A stretch of 64,000 bases of DNA, taken from an uncultured Allomuricauda sp. GTDB taxonomy: Bacteria > Bacteroidota > Bacteroidia > Flavobacteriales > Flavobacteriaceae. The notes beneath the pieces were generated by a model that worked only from the letters and a program-made list of their open reading frames with translations, searched no databases and was not told the origin of the DNA. The translations under genes and the position numbers were made by a program. The stretch is from assembly GCA_937899065.1 (NCBI GenBank), contig CALBPG010000010.1:1-64000 (forward strand), read 5' to 3'. Within the stretch, counting starts at the first letter, position 1. Each line of letters opens with the position of its first letter. Of this stretch, positions 12,107 to 21,615 are shown piece by piece.

Positions 12107-13195
12107 ATGGCTACTTCCAAAATTATTACTGAAGAATCCCTTAAATTTTTCGAAAACTATCTAAACAATGCCTCTCCCACGGGTTATGAGTGGGAAGGAC
12201 AAAAGCTTTGGATGGACTATTTGAAACCCTATGTTGACGAGTTTATTACGGACACTTATGGTACCGCAGTGGCCGTAATCAACCCTGAAGCAGACTATAA
12301 GGTGGTAATTGAAGGGCATTCAGACGAGATTTCTTGGTATGTGAACTACATCACGGACAATGGACTCATTTATGTGATTCGCAATGGCGGTAGTGACCAT
12401 CAAATTGCGCCTTCAAAATGGGTGAACATCCATACCAAAAACGGAATGGTGAAAGGGGTATTTGGTTGGCCGGCCATCCATACTCGTAGAGCTGGAAAAG
12501 AAGAAGTGCCGAAACTGGACAACATTTTCATTGATATTGGTGCAAAGGACAAAGAAGAAGTTGAAAAAATGGGAGTGCATGTGGGTTGTGTGATTACGTA
12601 TCCGGATGAATTCCACATCTTGAACGAGGATAAGTTTGTTTGCCGCGCTTTGGACAACCGCGCTGGTGGATTCATGATTGCCGAAGTAGCGCGTCTTTTA
12701 CACGAAAACAAGGTCAAATTGCCTTTTGGACTTTATATCACGAATTCCGTACAAGAAGAAATTGGCCTTCGAGGGGCAGAAATGATAACCGAGACCATCA
12801 AACCCAATGTCGCCATTGTAACCGATGTGACACATGATACGACAACCCCCATGATTGACAAAAAGGTACAAGGGGATTGTTCCATGGGGAAAGGACCTGT
12901 GATTTCATATGCACCCGCAGTACAACAGAAACTTCGCGAGCGCATCATTGAAACGGCGGAAACAAAAGAAATTCCTTTTCAACGTCAAGCGTCTTCAAGA
13001 TATACAGGTACGGACACCGATGCTTTTGCCTACAGTAATGGCGGTGTCGCTTCTGCATTGATTTCACTTCCGTTGCGATACATGCATACCACGGTGGAGA
13101 CGGTACACAGAGATGATGTAGAAAACGTAATTCGTTTGATTTACGAAACGCTTCTCACCATTAAATCTGGAGAGACCTTTAGTTATTTTGATTAA
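12107..13195 (+). CDS. M42-family metallopeptidase/aminopeptidase
   Basis: EGHSDEISWYV, CRALDNRAGG, SVQEEIGLRGA, GTDTDAFAYSNGGV metal-site motifs. Confidence 0.9.
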   Translation: MATSKIITEESLKFFENYLNNASPTGYEWEGQKLWMDYLKPYVDEFITDTYGTAVAVINPEADYKVVIEGHSDEISWYVNYITDNGLIYVIRNGGSDHQIAPSKWVNIHTKNGMVKGVFGWPAIHTRRAGKEEVPKLDNIFIDIGAKDKEEVEKMGVHVGCVITYPDEFHILNEDKFVCRALDNRAGGFMIAEVARLLHENKVKLPFGLYITNSVQEEIGLRGAEMITETIKPNVAIVTDVTHDTTTPMIDKKVQGDCSMGKGPVISYAPAVQQKLRERIIETAETKEIPFQRQASSRYTGTDTDAFAYSNGGVASALISLPLRYMHTTVETVHRDDVENVIRLIYETLLTIKSGETFSYFD

Positions 13196-13214
13196 GACAT
13201 AAAACATTCGAAGG

Positions 13215-13754
13215 ATGGATGAGTATGTTGACATCCTTGATGAGGAGGGAAACTATACAAATACTTCCCTACTGAAATCGGAAGCGCACAAACAAGGACT
13301 TTTTCACCCTACAGTTCATATTTGGTGTTATGACCCGCATGGATTTGTCTTGCTCCAACAACGAGGCAAGAATAAAAAAACATTTCCATCCCTTTGGGAT
13401 GTTTCCGTGGCAGGTCATGTGGCTGCAGGTGAAAGTTTGGAGCTGGGAGCACAACGCGAGATTTCCGAAGAAATTGGCGTTTCCATACAAATTCAAAAGC
13501 TGGAAAAATTCAAGGTATTCAAAACAGAACATCGGCATTCCGCAATTCTTTTTGACCGCGAGTTCACCCATACCTTTTTATATCCCTTAAGCCAAAAGAC
13601 AAAGCTAACCCCACAAGCGTCAGAGGTGGAAGCCTTAAAGTGGTTGGCCATCGAGGAATTTGAAAAAATGATGGATTCGAAAGACACACGTTTGGTACCT
13701 AATTCGGAAAACCGATATCAAGAAGTGATTACAGCTTTGAAAGCGAAGTACTGA
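13215..13754 (+). CDS. NUDIX hydrolase (IPP isomerase-like)
   Basis: Nudix box GHVAAGESLELGAQREISEEIGV. Confidence 0.88.
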   Translation: MDEYVDILDEEGNYTNTSLLKSEAHKQGLFHPTVHIWCYDPHGFVLLQQRGKNKKTFPSLWDVSVAGHVAAGESLELGAQREISEEIGVSIQIQKLEKFKVFKTEHRHSAILFDREFTHTFLYPLSQKTKLTPQASEVEALKWLAIEEFEKMMDSKDTRLVPNSENRYQEVITALKAKY

Positions 13755-13757
13755 TGC

Positions 13758-15128
13758 CTATTGAAAAGTAGCAGTGATATTATCCAAAGAACCTACTGAC
13801 TGTTCTCCACTACTCATATTTTTTACAATGAATTCGCGCTTTTCCAGCTCTTCGGCGCCTAGAAAAACCACGGCTGGCACGTTGCGTTTATCAGCGTATT
13901 TCAATTGTTTTTGCATTTTGGCGGCGGATGGATACATGTCAATCCGAAAGCCTTGATTACGCAACTTCATTACCAATTCAAAAGCAGCTTTTTCGGCTTC
14001 TCCCCCAAAATTCAAGCACAAGTAATCCAAACTTTGGGTAAGTTTTTCTGGAAACAGGCCCAATTCCTCCAACACCAAATAAATTCGGTCCAAACCAAAG
14101 GAAATGCCAACTCCACTGACGTCTTTCAATCCAAAAATACCCGTTAAATCATCATAACGACCGCCTCCTCCAATGGATCCCATGGCTACCCCTTCTGGTG
14201 CAGCAACCTCAAAAATCGCCCCAGTATAGTAGTTTAATCCCCGAGCTAAGGTGACATCTAATTCTAGTTTTGCTGTCTGTAAGCCTCCTTCTTCAACCCA
14301 GTTGTAGATCTCTTCTAACTCTATTACCCCTTCCAAGCCAATTTCGGATTCAGATAAGAGCTTTTTCAACTGCTCAAACTGCTGGCTAATATCCCCTTCC
14401 ATTTGGAAAAGCGGGGCTGCTCTTTCAATCGCATGAGCAGACAATCCACGTTCCAACATTTCAGCTTTCACCTTCTCCTCACCTATTTTGTCCAACTTGT
14501 CTAGAGCTACTGTAAAATCTATCAAATGATGTTTTGCCCCAATGACCTCGGCTACTCCAGAAAGGATTTTCCGGTTGTTCATTTTAATGGTACAACCTTC
14601 CAATCCCAAATCCGTAAAAATTGCGTCATACAGACTGACGAACTCAACCTCTTGCAAAAGTGATTTTGCCCCTACTACATCAGCATCGCATTGGTAAAAC
14701 TCCCGAAAACGCCCTTTTTGGGGACGGTCAGCACGCCACACCGGTTGAATTTGGTATCGCTTGAAAGGAAAGGCAATCTCATTTTGATGCATGACCACAT
14801 AGCGGGCGAACGGAACCGTAAGGTCATAGCGCAAAGCCCTTTCTGTAATCTTTGGAGCAAGAGTGGTCGAATTTTTTGAACTGTAGGTGACGTCGTCCAC
14901 CTTAGAGATAAAATCTCCTGAGTTCAGAATCTTAAAAATCAATCTGTCACCTTCTTCACCGTACTTTCCCAAAAGTGTTTCAGAATTTTCAAAAGACGGG
15001 GTCTCAATCGGCTCAAAACCGTACCGCTCAAAGTGTTTTTTGATGGTTTGGATGATGTGCTGACGTTTGGCGACCTCAACAGGCGAAAAATCTCTAGTTC
15101 CTTTGGGAAGGGATGGTTTTTGCGGCAT
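13758..15128 (-). CDS. hisS: Histidyl-tRNA synthetase
   Basis: KGTRDFSPVE, VWRADRPQKGRFREFYQCDADVVG, LARGLNYYTGAIFEV, GGGGRYDDL. Confidence 0.96.
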   Translation of the reverse strand: MPQKPSLPKGTRDFSPVEVAKRQHIIQTIKKHFERYGFEPIETPSFENSETLLGKYGEEGDRLIFKILNSGDFISKVDDVTYSSKNSTTLAPKITERALRYDLTVPFARYVVMHQNEIAFPFKRYQIQPVWRADRPQKGRFREFYQCDADVVGAKSLLQEVEFVSLYDAIFTDLGLEGCTIKMNNRKILSGVAEVIGAKHHLIDFTVALDKLDKIGEEKVKAEMLERGLSAHAIERAAPLFQMEGDISQQFEQLKKLLSESEIGLEGVIELEEIYNWVEEGGLQTAKLELDVTLARGLNYYTGAIFEVAAPEGVAMGSIGGGGRYDDLTGIFGLKDVSGVGISFGLDRIYLVLEELGLFPEKLTQSLDYLCLNFGGEAEKAAFELVMKLRNQGFRIDMYPSAAKMQKQLKYADKRNVPAVVFLGAEELEKREFIVKNMSSGEQSVGSLDNITATFQ

Positions 15129-15199
15129 GATTTCAAATTCTCGTGCAAATATACATGGATTCAGACTTAGGATTCATCAATCGAAGCTGAGCATTGGTG

Positions 15200-15318
15200 A
15201 ATTCAGCCTAGTTGATGTGCATGAAACATCGTAATCTTGAACCAACATTGTTATTGAAGACACCCCCAAGTGATTTCATTTTGTTCTTGAGGCCGCCGAA
15301 AGGTGGCCTATTTTTTTA
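15200..15318 (+). ncRNA. Candidate small RNA ending in an intrinsic terminator
   Basis: No ORF; gttGATGTgcatgaaACATCg stem-loop and the terminator at 15289-15318 have no upstream + strand CDS, since hisS is on the - strand. Confidence 0.3.
15289..15318 (+). terminator. Intrinsic terminator
   Basis: aggccgcc-gaaa-ggtggcct followed by attttttt. Confidence 0.75.
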
Positions 15319-15514
15319 AGCTACTCGATAATTTGTTCAAGCGATAATCAGTCTTTTTTCGACCAAAGTCAAACACAATTTGACAAGCCAACCTACTAAA
15401 CCATGGATTCATTTGGAACATCTGTCAATTAAAAACAAGCATAGGTCAATTCAGTGAATGATAACAGAGAAAAACGCTTTATCCTTTGTATTTATAATCC
15501 TAAATCCAACACCT

Positions 15515-15679
15515 ATGAAATTCAACTTGGTTTTCATTTTTAGTCTTATTATCGGTCTATTAATCGTTTCCTGTTCTGCTGAAAACGGCGAAATAGGCAT
15601 GCAAGATGAGGATAATCTATTCGCTATTGAAACAGGTGGAGGGGAGGAAGTTAGTCATGAAGGACCAATAGATGAGTAA
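15515..15679 (+). CDS. Small lipoprotein, 54 aa
   Basis: MKFNLVFIFSLIIGLLIVSCSAENGE... signal peptide with lipobox. Confidence 0.5.
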   Translation: MKFNLVFIFSLIIGLLIVSCSAENGEIGMQDEDNLFAIETGGGEEVSHEGPIDE

Positions 15680-15712
15680 TTAGTTACCCCAGATATTATT
15701 TTTGACGCGTGC

Positions 15713-16183
15713 TTATTCCATAATCTGTTCAAACCATTGGTACAGTTGTCCTTTGGTAATTACGGCGCCTTGCTGTATTAGCTCAAATTTATCTTGATTT
15801 TTATCATTGGTATAGGCTTTTACCGCCGTCAAATATTCCACAAAATCAGACTGGAAATTTCGTTTGAACCATGAAAAGCCTAGTTCGGTTCGCAAATCTA
15901 TTTCAGGATTGAGGACTTTTACTGAAAACAGTTTCATCTCTTTTTCGGTCAAATAAAACAGGTGCATATGCCGTTCGGAAATATTTTCAAGGTATTCTAC
16001 CCGAATCAAGACCCCTTCCATAAACAAATCACTGAATACAAACAGTACATGATCCGACACTTCAGGTATGTCTTTATTAAAGGCGGACCACTCCTCACCT
16101 GTAATGGATTGTGTCGCCAAAAAATTAATGAATTCCAGATGGAGCTCTTCTAATTGTTGCTGGGTGAGACGCGTGTATTTCAT
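15713..16183 (-). CDS. DUF6495-like hypothetical protein
   Basis: MKYTRLTQQQLEELHLEFINFLATQSITGEEW...; 156 aa. Confidence 0.65.
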   Translation of the reverse strand: MKYTRLTQQQLEELHLEFINFLATQSITGEEWSAFNKDIPEVSDHVLFVFSDLFMEGVLIRVEYLENISERHMHLFYLTEKEMKLFSVKVLNPEIDLRTELGFSWFKRNFQSDFVEYLTAVKAYTNDKNQDKFELIQQGAVITKGQLYQWFEQIME

Positions 16184-16196
16184 GGGCGCAAAAATA

Positions 16197-16229
16197 AAAA
16201 AGGCCGTGTGGAACACACGACCTTTTTAT
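16197..16229 (-). terminator. Intrinsic terminator for the downstream end of the TonB receptor gene
   Basis: aaaaaggccgtgtg-gaa-cacacgaccttttt. Confidence 0.8.
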
Positions 16230-16248
16230 ATAAATATTACCTATTCTA

Positions 16249-19200
16249 CTAGTTGAAAATATAACGTACCCCAACTTGCGCTTGCCATCTAGATAGCAAA
16301 CGGGTATCTGCAGAGAAGGTTTCATTTCGATTTTCATCAAAAGTATAAATTGGAGCCTGAGTGAAATCAGGAACAAAGTTATTTGGGTCTGGGTCAGCAT
16401 CTTGGAAGGATACCCCTAAAACTTGGTCAAAATCTTGTCGTTCAATAACGCCCCAATTGGAATTGATAAGGTTACCCACATTAAGAATATCCAAACTTAA
16501 TTGGAACTTGTTCTTATCGTTCACTTTGATGTCTTGAAGTACTTTTACATCCCATCTTCCTCTCCAAGGCGCAAGCGCACCGTAGCGCTCAGCATACTGT
16601 CCGCGTCTGTCGCTCAAGTAATCATCTTGTTGAATAAAGGCTTCAAAGGCTTCCGCTTGCCCAGCACCGCTAAAGGTCATTTGGCCTATCTCAGCTGAAG
16701 TAGGAATGTACAAGAGGTCATTTATAGAAGAACCATCATTGTTGATGTCCCCTCCATAGATGTAATTGAACCTTCCGCTTCGTGCGTACTCAAAGAAAGA
16801 TGAAATGGTAGTGCCCGTTTTAAAGGATTTGGACAACACTCCAATGATTCTATGGGTATCTCCGTATCTTGAATTGGACAACACATCCCGGTTCGCGTTG
16901 CCTACGATGGCGTTTCCTGCGAAAGCATCTCCGGTAATTTCCGCATCAATGGAGTTTACTTCTTTAGCATCTAAATAGCTATAGGCTAATTGGGTGTATA
17001 ATCCATTATCGAAAGTCTTTTGCAATTTTAAAGTAGCATTCCAAATTCTACCCTTATCGGAATTGGTAAAAACAAAAGCGCTATTTGGTCCAAACAATTG
17101 TGCTTTGTCATCGTTGGTGTACAATTCGCGATTATCTACCCCAACCAAATTTGAAGAAGGATTACCCAATCCCCAGTTTTGCACATGTGCAGCATTGATA
17201 TCCTTGGTATAGGAAACATCAGCGGTCAAGATGATGCCATTATCAAAACGTTTGTCCACGCCAACGTTCGTTCTCCAAACTTGTGGCCATTGGAAATCAG
17301 GGTCTACTACTTGGTAGAAGAAAAAGTCCGTTCCCTGTACTTGGTTACCCAACCAAACAAATGGGAAACGTCCTGTAAACAATCCTGAACCTCCACGAAG
17401 CTGAAAAGTTTGGTTCCCCTTAATATCCCAATTGAATCCAAATCTTGGCGAAATCAACCAATCACTGGTAGGCAATTGTTCAGAATCAATGGTAATACGG
17501 TCGTTCGTATCTGGGTCGAAATATTGAATATCCGGAGCATAGGTTCCTCCTTCGGCCAACGTGCCTCCTTTGCGTTGAATGTTTTGTGCAACTTTTTGTC
17601 GCGTATCGAAATATAAAGGACGGTCAAAACGAATTCCGTAGGTAAGCTTTAAACGGTCGGTAACATTCCATTGGTCTTGTAGGTAGAAGGATAGTTGCCC
17701 CACATTGGTCTCTGCCAAAGCCCATCCACCTGGTGTACCATCATCAAACTGATTGTTGTTGTTTGCGGTTGCAATGGCAGCATCAAAAGCACCTTGATAG
17801 AAGGCCACCAAACCCGCCTCATTGGCAGGGTCGCGGTATTCAGCAATGGAATTGGTTGGGAAGAAAACCCCCTGAGCGCCGTAAGCTCCCAAGTTAAAAG
17901 AGTTGTCAAACTGGAACCTTTCGTATGAGAAACCAACAGTATAGGTATGGTCTCCTTTAAAAATGTTCAAGTTATCCGTAATCTGGAATACCTTTTGGTC
18001 CAAACGGTTGTTAATGGAAAACGGTTCGTGTCCAGCAATGATGTAGTTCGAGCTTCCGGTATCGTCTAAAATCACGATACTAGGTGCTGGTGTTGAAAAT
18101 GGATTTCTAAAGTCGTCAAAATGGGTATATCCCATCTGTAACTTATTCGTTGCCGAAGAAGATAAGGTAGAGTTCAATTCGACTTGTACCGAACGAATGT
18201 TGTTGTTGATTTCGTAACCCGCGTTTTCAAACTGAAGGGTTTGTGTGCTAGGTCCTCTAAAGGTGATGGCATCTCGGTTGGCTGGTTTTCCTTTGGAGGC
18301 GTTCAAGAAGTTATAAATCACCGCCAAACGGTTGTTATCATTGATATTCCAATCCAATTTGATGATTCCCTTTGTACTCTCTTGGTCAAAGTTGAAGCCC
18401 GTAATAGCGCCAGGATTGTAGAAAATGTCATTTCCGGAAGCATCTTGTCCAATAACCACCTGACGGAGGATATTATCCACTAACTGCATATCTGACTGCA
18501 ACACCCGCGATTCACTAATTCCACCTGTACCAGTATTGGGAACAAAACCGTCGGTACCGAGCTCAGTTAAGTCATCCTTTTCAAAGTTTACGAAAAAGAA
18601 AAGCTTGTTTTTGACTATGGGTCCACCAATACTTAATCCGTATTGTGTTTGTTCCAACCCGGTTTTGGTTACGTCATCACCGTTGATTTTACCACCGGTC
18701 AAGTCATCATTTCTAAAGAAACCATAGACGGTTCCGTAGAAATCATTAGTACCACTCTTGGTCACTGCGTTTACGGAAGCTCCTGTAAAACCAGATTGTG
18801 TAACATCATAAGGTGCAGTGGTCACCTGAATTTGGTCAATCGCATCCAAGGAAATCGGCTGGGCACTAGTTTGCCCCCCAGGAGTCGCCGCATCCAAACC
18901 AAAAGGGTTATTGAAAATGGCTCCGTCCAAGGAAAAGTTGTTGTACTGGTCATTTCTACCCCCGAAAGAAAGTCCCGAAGCTCCGGAAGAAGCTGCCGGT
19001 TCCAAACGAATGAAGTCATTGGCAGACCTCGAAATGGTGGGTAAACGTGTCAACTCTCTCCGGCCTACACTGGTTTCAGCTCCTGTTCGGTCACTACCAA
19101 AGGTCCCGGATTGGTCTGATACTACGACCACTTCATCAAGCGCCTGGCTATCCGAAGCAAGTTGAATACTATAGTTAAAGGTTTTACCTAACGTAAGAAA

Positions 19201-19479
19201 GATGTCATTCCGAACATCTGATTTAAATCCTACATAAGATATGGTTACTTCATAGGGTCCACCAATCCTTAAGTTTAACAGATTGAAACGACCTTCTTCG
19301 TTGGTAATAGCCCCATAACGGGTACCAGTAGGGGTGTGAACGGCTACCACATTGGCACCGTAAAGGGGTTCACCCTGGTCATCCGCGACAGCACCACGGA
19401 TATTCGAGGTAGTAACCTGGGCATAACCCGAGGCGATGAAGGCAAAAACCAACACCACCAAAGGCGTAATTTTCTTCAT
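16249..19479 (-). CDS. TonB-dependent receptor, OmpA/CarboxypepD_reg-like, 1076 aa
   Basis: VTTSNIRGAVADDQGEPLYGANVVAVHTPTGTRYGAITNEEGRFNL; plug and barrel sequence; C-terminal aromatic residues. Confidence 0.9.
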   Translation of the reverse strand: MKKITPLVVLVFAFIASGYAQVTTSNIRGAVADDQGEPLYGANVVAVHTPTGTRYGAITNEEGRFNLLNLRIGGPYEVTISYVGFKSDVRNDIFLTLGKTFNYSIQLASDSQALDEVVVVSDQSGTFGSDRTGAETSVGRRELTRLPTISRSANDFIRLEPAASSGASGLSFGGRNDQYNNFSLDGAIFNNPFGLDAATPGGQTSAQPISLDAIDQIQVTTAPYDVTQSGFTGASVNAVTKSGTNDFYGTVYGFFRNDDLTGGKINGDDVTKTGLEQTQYGLSIGGPIVKNKLFFFVNFEKDDLTELGTDGFVPNTGTGGISESRVLQSDMQLVDNILRQVVIGQDASGNDIFYNPGAITGFNFDQESTKGIIKLDWNINDNNRLAVIYNFLNASKGKPANRDAITFRGPSTQTLQFENAGYEINNNIRSVQVELNSTLSSSATNKLQMGYTHFDDFRNPFSTPAPSIVILDDTGSSNYIIAGHEPFSINNRLDQKVFQITDNLNIFKGDHTYTVGFSYERFQFDNSFNLGAYGAQGVFFPTNSIAEYRDPANEAGLVAFYQGAFDAAIATANNNNQFDDGTPGGWALAETNVGQLSFYLQDQWNVTDRLKLTYGIRFDRPLYFDTRQKVAQNIQRKGGTLAEGGTYAPDIQYFDPDTNDRITIDSEQLPTSDWLISPRFGFNWDIKGNQTFQLRGGSGLFTGRFPFVWLGNQVQGTDFFFYQVVDPDFQWPQVWRTNVGVDKRFDNGIILTADVSYTKDINAAHVQNWGLGNPSSNLVGVDNRELYTNDDKAQLFGPNSAFVFTNSDKGRIWNATLKLQKTFDNGLYTQLAYSYLDAKEVNSIDAEITGDAFAGNAIVGNANRDVLSNSRYGDTHRIIGVLSKSFKTGTTISSFFEYARSGRFNYIYGGDINNDGSSINDLLYIPTSAEIGQMTFSGAGQAEAFEAFIQQDDYLSDRRGQYAERYGALAPWRGRWDVKVLQDIKVNDKNKFQLSLDILNVGNLINSNWGVIERQDFDQVLGVSFQDADPDPNNFVPDFTQAPIYTFDENRNETFSADTRLLSRWQAQVGVRYIFN

Positions 19480-19523
19480 AATGAGCTAGTTATAAGTTTT
19501 AGAGTTGCTGCAAACATAGGACA

Positions 19524-19553
19524 AAAAAAAGAGCTATGCACGCATAGCTCTTA
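19524..19553 (-). terminator. Intrinsic terminator after rplI
   Basis: aagagctatg-cacg-catagctctt flanked by an A/T tract (T tract on the - strand). Confidence 0.8.
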
Positions 19554-19578
19554 ACAAGTTATTAACTATAATTTGATG

Positions 19579-20031
19579 TTATTTTGCCTCAGCAATCACT
19601 TCAAATGGAAAATCCACGATTACCTCTCTGTGTAACCTGATTTGAGCGTTGTAAGGCCCAACTCTTTTAATGGTTCCACCTTTGATGGCGATAAACTTTC
19701 GGTCTACGGCTTGACCCGCTTTTTCCAAAGCAGCAGCCAAATCAATATTATTTACGGAACCGAACAATTTGTCTCCCGCACCTACCTTGGCTGGAATTCT
19801 AATTTCCAAACCTTTAATTGCGGTTGCCTTTTGGTTCGCTTCGTCAATAACCTTCTTTTCTTTATGGGCGCGTTGTCTCAAATTTTCAGCCAATACCTTT
19901 TTGGCGGAAGGTGTAGCCAATGCCGCTAGCCCTTGAGGAATCAAATAGTTTCTACCATAACCATTTTTAACGGTTACGATGTCATCCTTAAACCCTAAAT
20001 CTTGTACGTCTTGCTTTAAAATAATTTCCAT
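19579..20031 (-). CDS. rplI: 50S ribosomal protein L9
   Basis: MEIILKQDVQDLGFKDDIVTVKNGYGRNYLIPQGLA. Confidence 0.97.
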   Translation of the reverse strand: MEIILKQDVQDLGFKDDIVTVKNGYGRNYLIPQGLAALATPSAKKVLAENLRQRAHKEKKVIDEANQKATAIKGLEIRIPAKVGAGDKLFGSVNNIDLAAALEKAGQAVDRKFIAIKGGTIKRVGPYNAQIRLHREVIVDFPFEVIAEAK

Positions 20032-20046
20032 GCTTCTAGTGCTTTA

Positions 20047-20343
20047 TTATTTCAACATATCGCCTACGTAGGGCATTAAGGCCAAATGACGGGCACGTTT
20101 TACTGCTTGCGCCACCTTTCTTTGGTATTTCAAAGAAGTACCTGTCAATCGTCTTGGTAAAAGCTTTCCTTGCTCATTAACCAATTTCATCAAAAAGTCA
20201 GCGTCTTTGTAATCAATATACTTGATGCCTGATTTTTTGAAACGACAGTATTTCTTTTGTTTGTTCGTTTCAATGTTCAATGGGGTCAAATACCGGATTT
20301 CCCCATCTTTTTTTGCTTTTGCTTGTTGTTCTATTGATGCCAT
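20047..20343 (-). CDS. rpsR: 30S ribosomal protein S18
   Basis: [64 protein letters not shown]. Confidence 0.97.
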   Translation of the reverse strand: MASIEQQAKAKKDGEIRYLTPLNIETNKQKKYCRFKKSGIKYIDYKDADFLMKLVNEQGKLLPRRLTGTSLKYQRKVAQAVKRARHLALMPYVGDMLK

Positions 20344-20347
20344 GAGC

Positions 20348-20686
20348 CTAAGCGTTAGTTTTTAATTTGGTTCTTCTTTTTTCCGCCCATGCAATGGCGT
20401 GCTTGTCCAACTTTACCGTAAGGAAACGCATGATTCGCTCGTCGCGAATGAATTCCAATTCATAAGGAGCGATAACACTACCTTCTACGCTAAATTCGAA
20501 TAAGTGGTAAAACCCACTTTTTTTGTGTTGAATGGGATAGGCCAGTTTTTTGAGTCACCAATTTTCTTTGGCAATCATTTTGGCACCATTCTTAGTTAAG
20601 AAATCTTCAAATTTCTTTACTGTTTCCTCTATCTGTGTCTCAGACAGAACGGGATTTAAAATGAAAACAGTTTCGTAATGGTTCAT
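20348..20686 (-). pseudogene. rpsF: 30S ribosomal protein S6, interrupted by in-frame TGA at 20555-20557
   Basis: [111 protein letters not shown]; immediately upstream of rpsR-rplI; absent from the ORF track because of the stop. Confidence 0.93.
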
Positions 20687-20709
20687 AAATACATATTTTA
20701 AAAGGAGCG

Positions 20710-20740
20710 CAAAAGTAATCATTTATCCTTCGCCATGCAA
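20710..20740 (-). promoter_or_regulatory. Promoter of the rpsF-rpsR-rplI operon (TTG ... TACTTTTG)
   Basis: TAnnTTTG match on - strand at 20710-20717 with TTG at 20738-20740; 20-bp spacing. Confidence 0.6.
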
Positions 20741-20957
20741 GAACCCAGAAATTTCCTCGTTTAAATTAATAAGTTATTAACAAAATGAACCAATCGGAAC
20801 TACATAACGTATATAGCAAAGTACACAACAGAATGGACCATGTTTACATCTTTTGTTGCCGCTTAACCCCATTTTTGTGTAATTTGCCGATGATATAATT
20901 CCCTACAAATCTCCCCATTCTATTAAACTAAATAGTAAAATTGTTGTCGACTCCTCC

Positions 20958-21614
20958 ATGCAGCGCATGGCCGTGGCGAAGTTGGTCAACAATCATCCTC
21001 ATTTAGCCCTGGTCGCGGAGTACAGTAATGCAATTGAGGCTAAAAATGGTTTGAAAAACCACGAAATCGACCTAATCTTCCTCGACGTAGAAATGCCCAT
21101 CATCAATGGCTTTGATCTTTTGGAAGCATTGGAAAACCCACCTCAAGTCATTTTGATTACCGGAAAGCCTGATTACGCACTGAAGGCTTTTGATTATGAC
21201 GTAACCGACTACCTACACAAACCAATAACCATGGCACGTTTTGAGGCCTCTGTAAAAAGAGCTGTCACCAAGTACGAGCAAATGAATCGGGTTGATGAGG
21301 ACGAAGAACATATTTTTGTAAAAAGTAACCTTAAGAAGCGAAAAGTAATCCTGAATGATATTAAATGGATTGAAGCTTTGGGTGATTATATCAAGTTGGT
21401 AACTGATGAAGCCAATATTGTGATTCTTTCCACAATGAAATCTTTTGAAAAGCAGTTACCGCCTGAGAAGTTTTTGCGTATCCATAAGTCGTACATCGTA
21501 AATCTGGAGAAAATTGAAAAGTTCAACAGTAAGAATGTGGAAGTAGGGGGACGACAGATACCATTAAGTAGAAACAAGAAAACCGAGTTGGCTGAAGCTT
21601 TAGCCAACGTATAA
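20958..21614 (+). CDS. LytTR-family DNA-binding response regulator; the true start is probably upstream at ATT 20922
   Basis: Receiver LIFLDVEMPIINGFDLLEAL, DYLHKPI; LytTR IFVKSNLKKRKVILNDIKWIEALGDYIKL; frame open upstream to a stop at 20880 with no ATG/GTG/TTG. Confidence 0.88.
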   Translation: MQRMAVAKLVNNHPHLALVAEYSNAIEAKNGLKNHEIDLIFLDVEMPIINGFDLLEALENPPQVILITGKPDYALKAFDYDVTDYLHKPITMARFEASVKRAVTKYEQMNRVDEDEEHIFVKSNLKKRKVILNDIKWIEALGDYIKLVTDEANIVILSTMKSFEKQLPPEKFLRIHKSYIVNLEKIEKFNSKNVEVGGRQIPLSRNKKTELAEALANV

Positions 21615-21615
21615 G

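Noticed and set aside
18643-19044. 133-aa antisense ORF in the large TonB receptor
   Set aside because: Shadow frame; the - strand gene has clear plug-domain homology.
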